From assembly GCA_020347545.1 (NCBI GenBank), contig CP070731.1, positions 235,997 through 243,211 of the forward strand: 7,215 bases of DNA, read 5' to 3'. The translations under genes were made by a program, and so were the position numbers. Origin of the DNA: Flavobacteriaceae bacterium (lineage in GTDB: Bacteria > Bacteroidota > Bacteroidia > Flavobacteriales > Flavobacteriaceae). Shown here in pieces: positions 6,701 to 7,215 of the stretch. The stretch's first letter is position 1, and each line of letters starts with the position of its first letter. The notes beneath the pieces were generated by a model. It was not told where the DNA came from and ran no database searches. It was given only the letters and a program-made list of their open reading frames with translations.

Positions 6701-7215
6701 TTTTCAAGTGTTGTTTCAAGATTGACTTCTAAGTCATTCAGAATTTTATTTTTGTTATGTTCCATCGCCAGATAACCAAAAAACGAGATTACAAATAATA
6801 TGATCAAGGTTCCGATCAGGGTAATTAAACGGAATCTTCGTGACCCAATTTCGAGAACGATCTCTTCTTTGACCACCCTTTTGAAAAAGTACTTAATGGA
6901 ATAATGCCCGATAATGAAAAGAAGGGCAATGACCGCGATACTCTTAAAAATTAGGTATGAAAAATCAATCGAAACATCTTCCTCCAATGACTCTGAGGTG
7001 ACCCATTTTTCTCTGAGTGTGTTCATTTCATCCTGTGAGATACTCTCCAGACCTTTTTGAAGAATACTTTTAAGAATAGGATACCTTTTATGCGCCGCCA
7101 AATACAATGGAGGAGATTCCATTTTTTCCAACGGTACATCAGTGGATATTTCAAGGTTCGGTATATAATTTTCCTCCAGATAATATGAAACCACTCCAAT
7201 ACTTTCCACGAATCC
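3715..7215 (-). CDS. Multi-sensor membrane receptor with fused SpoIIE/RsbU-type phosphatase and RsbW-type kinase domain (5' end outside window)
   Basis: The frame stays open to the window edge; a GTG at 7209 is in frame but falls inside a domain, so the gene is 5'-truncated here. Numbering from that GTG: 1-70, end of a SBP_bac_3-like periplasmic solute-binding domain ('PPLYLAAHKRYPILKSIL', 'SISQDEMNTLREKW'); TM ~85-107; short basic cytosolic loop; TM ~128-149; dCache-like periplasmic sensor ~150-455; TM ~462-484; coiled coil ~485-515; PAS ~517-632 and PAS ~640-760, each ending in a DIT-[EK]-R motif; PP2C/SpoIIE phosphatase ~775-1015 with metal-site aspartates D815 (GGDFYD), D833 (GDVSGKG), D953 (YTDGVSEA) and D1005/D1006 (FDDITVL); HATPase ~1030-1155 with N-box E1067-N1070/N1071, G1 'EDDGIPF' and G2 'NLGGLGVHIVKNL'. 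The alternation periplasm-cytosol-periplasm-cytosol is consistent with the basic loop. Inferred role: ligand and PAS inputs control dephosphorylation and phosphorylation of the STAS protein encoded immediately downstream. Kinase activity towards it is inferred from RsbW similarity. Confidence 0.9.
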   Translation of the reverse strand, partial: GFVESIGVVSYYLEENYIPNLEISTDVPLEKMESPPLYLAAHKRYPILKSILQKGLESISQDEMNTLREKWVTSESLEEDVSIDFSYLIFKSIAVIALLFIIGHYSIKYFFKRVVKEEIVLEIGSRRFRLITLIGTLIILFVISFFGYLAMEHNKNKILNDLEVNLETTLENSHERLKLWIDHHKLIVQEFGRDPVLVNATKNILGVPKDTRELLKSEALKDLRAFYDLHKDELQSVGFFIIDKNYLNLGSSRDENIGIQNLIYNQRPELIETVFEGNSVFVPPIESDVFLNGEKDKEIKPATIFFVSPVQSVEGETMAALAIRLDPTQGFSKVMQLTRIGKTGECYVFGEKGRLLSESRFKTDLKNLGLISYEKDDILQLEIRDPGGDMTTGFIPTVPRNEQPLTFMASDAIKEKSGTNMTGYRDYRGVMVYGSWLWDKEMKLGFASEIDVTEGNSTYTTMRLTVLGVFGGVVILMILAILFSLELGEKANLALIKAKEELEERVVLRTRELNEEKAFLKILINAIPDIIFYKDTKKKYLGANKAFEKHMGLSTEELTGKTDLQILEKERAEKHMISDDTVLKKGSSELFESVRTMPDGNRIVVETMKTPYFTEDGKLAGLIGIGRDITERKKTEEKIRASENRFRSITSTAIDAIVSANKYGTIESWNPAATRIFGYTEEEALGQNLDIIIPEKYHKRHHEGMNRVLSGGEKRAIGHIVEMEGKRKDNSIFPVSLALSMWEGIDQMNFSGIIRDITKRKKNEAIMIQANKRMEGELNVGKDIQMSMLPLTFPAYPNRKEIDIYADLIPAREVGGDFYDFNFLDENHIYFAVGDVSGKGVPAALEMAVAKTLLKSRAANDRSTASILTQINNEIAKDNEASMFITVFIAILNTDNGKLTYSNAGHNPSYIIGKHRDLNILDELHGPVVGAMEGMTYNESILHLEKDDIILAYTDGVSEAQNKNDEFYSIPRLTKLIKEGNYDSTRSLTDLIIKSVKHFEDGTEQFDDITVLSIQYLQDKERDSSEQTSIKIFNRISEMPKVISHFEAFAANNDLSPKGVQKFNIVLDELLNNIISYAYNDYEDHIIEIKFQLKYLRLIITIEDDGIPFNPFRYAAPDINLSISERNLGGLGVHIVKNLVDEYHYIRQSNKNIINLIKYNINTNSI

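Noticed and set aside
1..7215. CRISPR array, insertion sequence or replication origin
   Set aside because: No regularly spaced repeats, transposase frame with terminal inverted repeats, or DnaA-box cluster was seen on either strand.

Overview
The window looks like chromosomal DNA from an AT-rich member of the Bacteroidota, most likely a free-living flavobacterium. The signs are promoter-like elements of the TTTG-N18/19-TAnnTTTG type, no Shine-Dalgarno sequences before the genes, lipoproteins with short lipoboxes (one followed by an acidic surface-export-like tail), a DUF6174-type lipoprotein and a small secreted GH16 beta-glucanase. The genus cannot be fixed from the sequence alone.

Left edge (1-250): only the 3' end of a tRNA is present. 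It has a perfect T arm, an acceptor 3' strand and a discriminator G typical of tRNA-Asn, followed directly by a GAAA-loop terminator. The 5' half is missing, which is what is left at the far end of an element that integrated into a tRNA 3' end. The first ~67 bases would then be the tip of that element and everything to the right the older chromosome. The next 120 bases hold a perfect dyad, two 13-base near-identical repeats 22 bp apart and a promoter, all in front of the first gene.

Middle, plus strand (251-3356): three secreted or envelope proteins, each apparently with its own promoter: (1) a probable surface lipoprotein of the PF00756 esterase fold with a complete Ser-Asp-His triad, followed by a strong terminator; (2) a two-domain lipoprotein with a DUF6174-like N-terminal part and a cysteine-rich C-terminal part; (3) a GH16 beta-glucan hydrolase with the complete ExDxxE motif. 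No SusC/SusD pair is visible, so this is not a recognisable polysaccharide utilisation locus.

Right, minus strand (3380-7215): a two-gene signalling operon that converges on the GH16 gene. The upstream gene, cut by the window edge, encodes a very large membrane receptor: end of a periplasmic solute-binding domain, TM, TM, dCache-like periplasmic sensor, TM, coiled coil, two PAS domains, an RsbU/SpoIIE-type PP2C phosphatase and an RsbW/SpoIIAB-type ATPase/kinase domain. It overlaps by an ATGA junction with a gene for a single-domain STAS anti-anti-sigma-like protein (RsbV/SpoIIAA type). Phosphatase, kinase and antagonist of a partner-switching system are therefore encoded by two coupled genes, with the two opposing enzymes fused on one sensor polypeptide. 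The final output is not encoded in the window, and this operon is the most interesting biology here.
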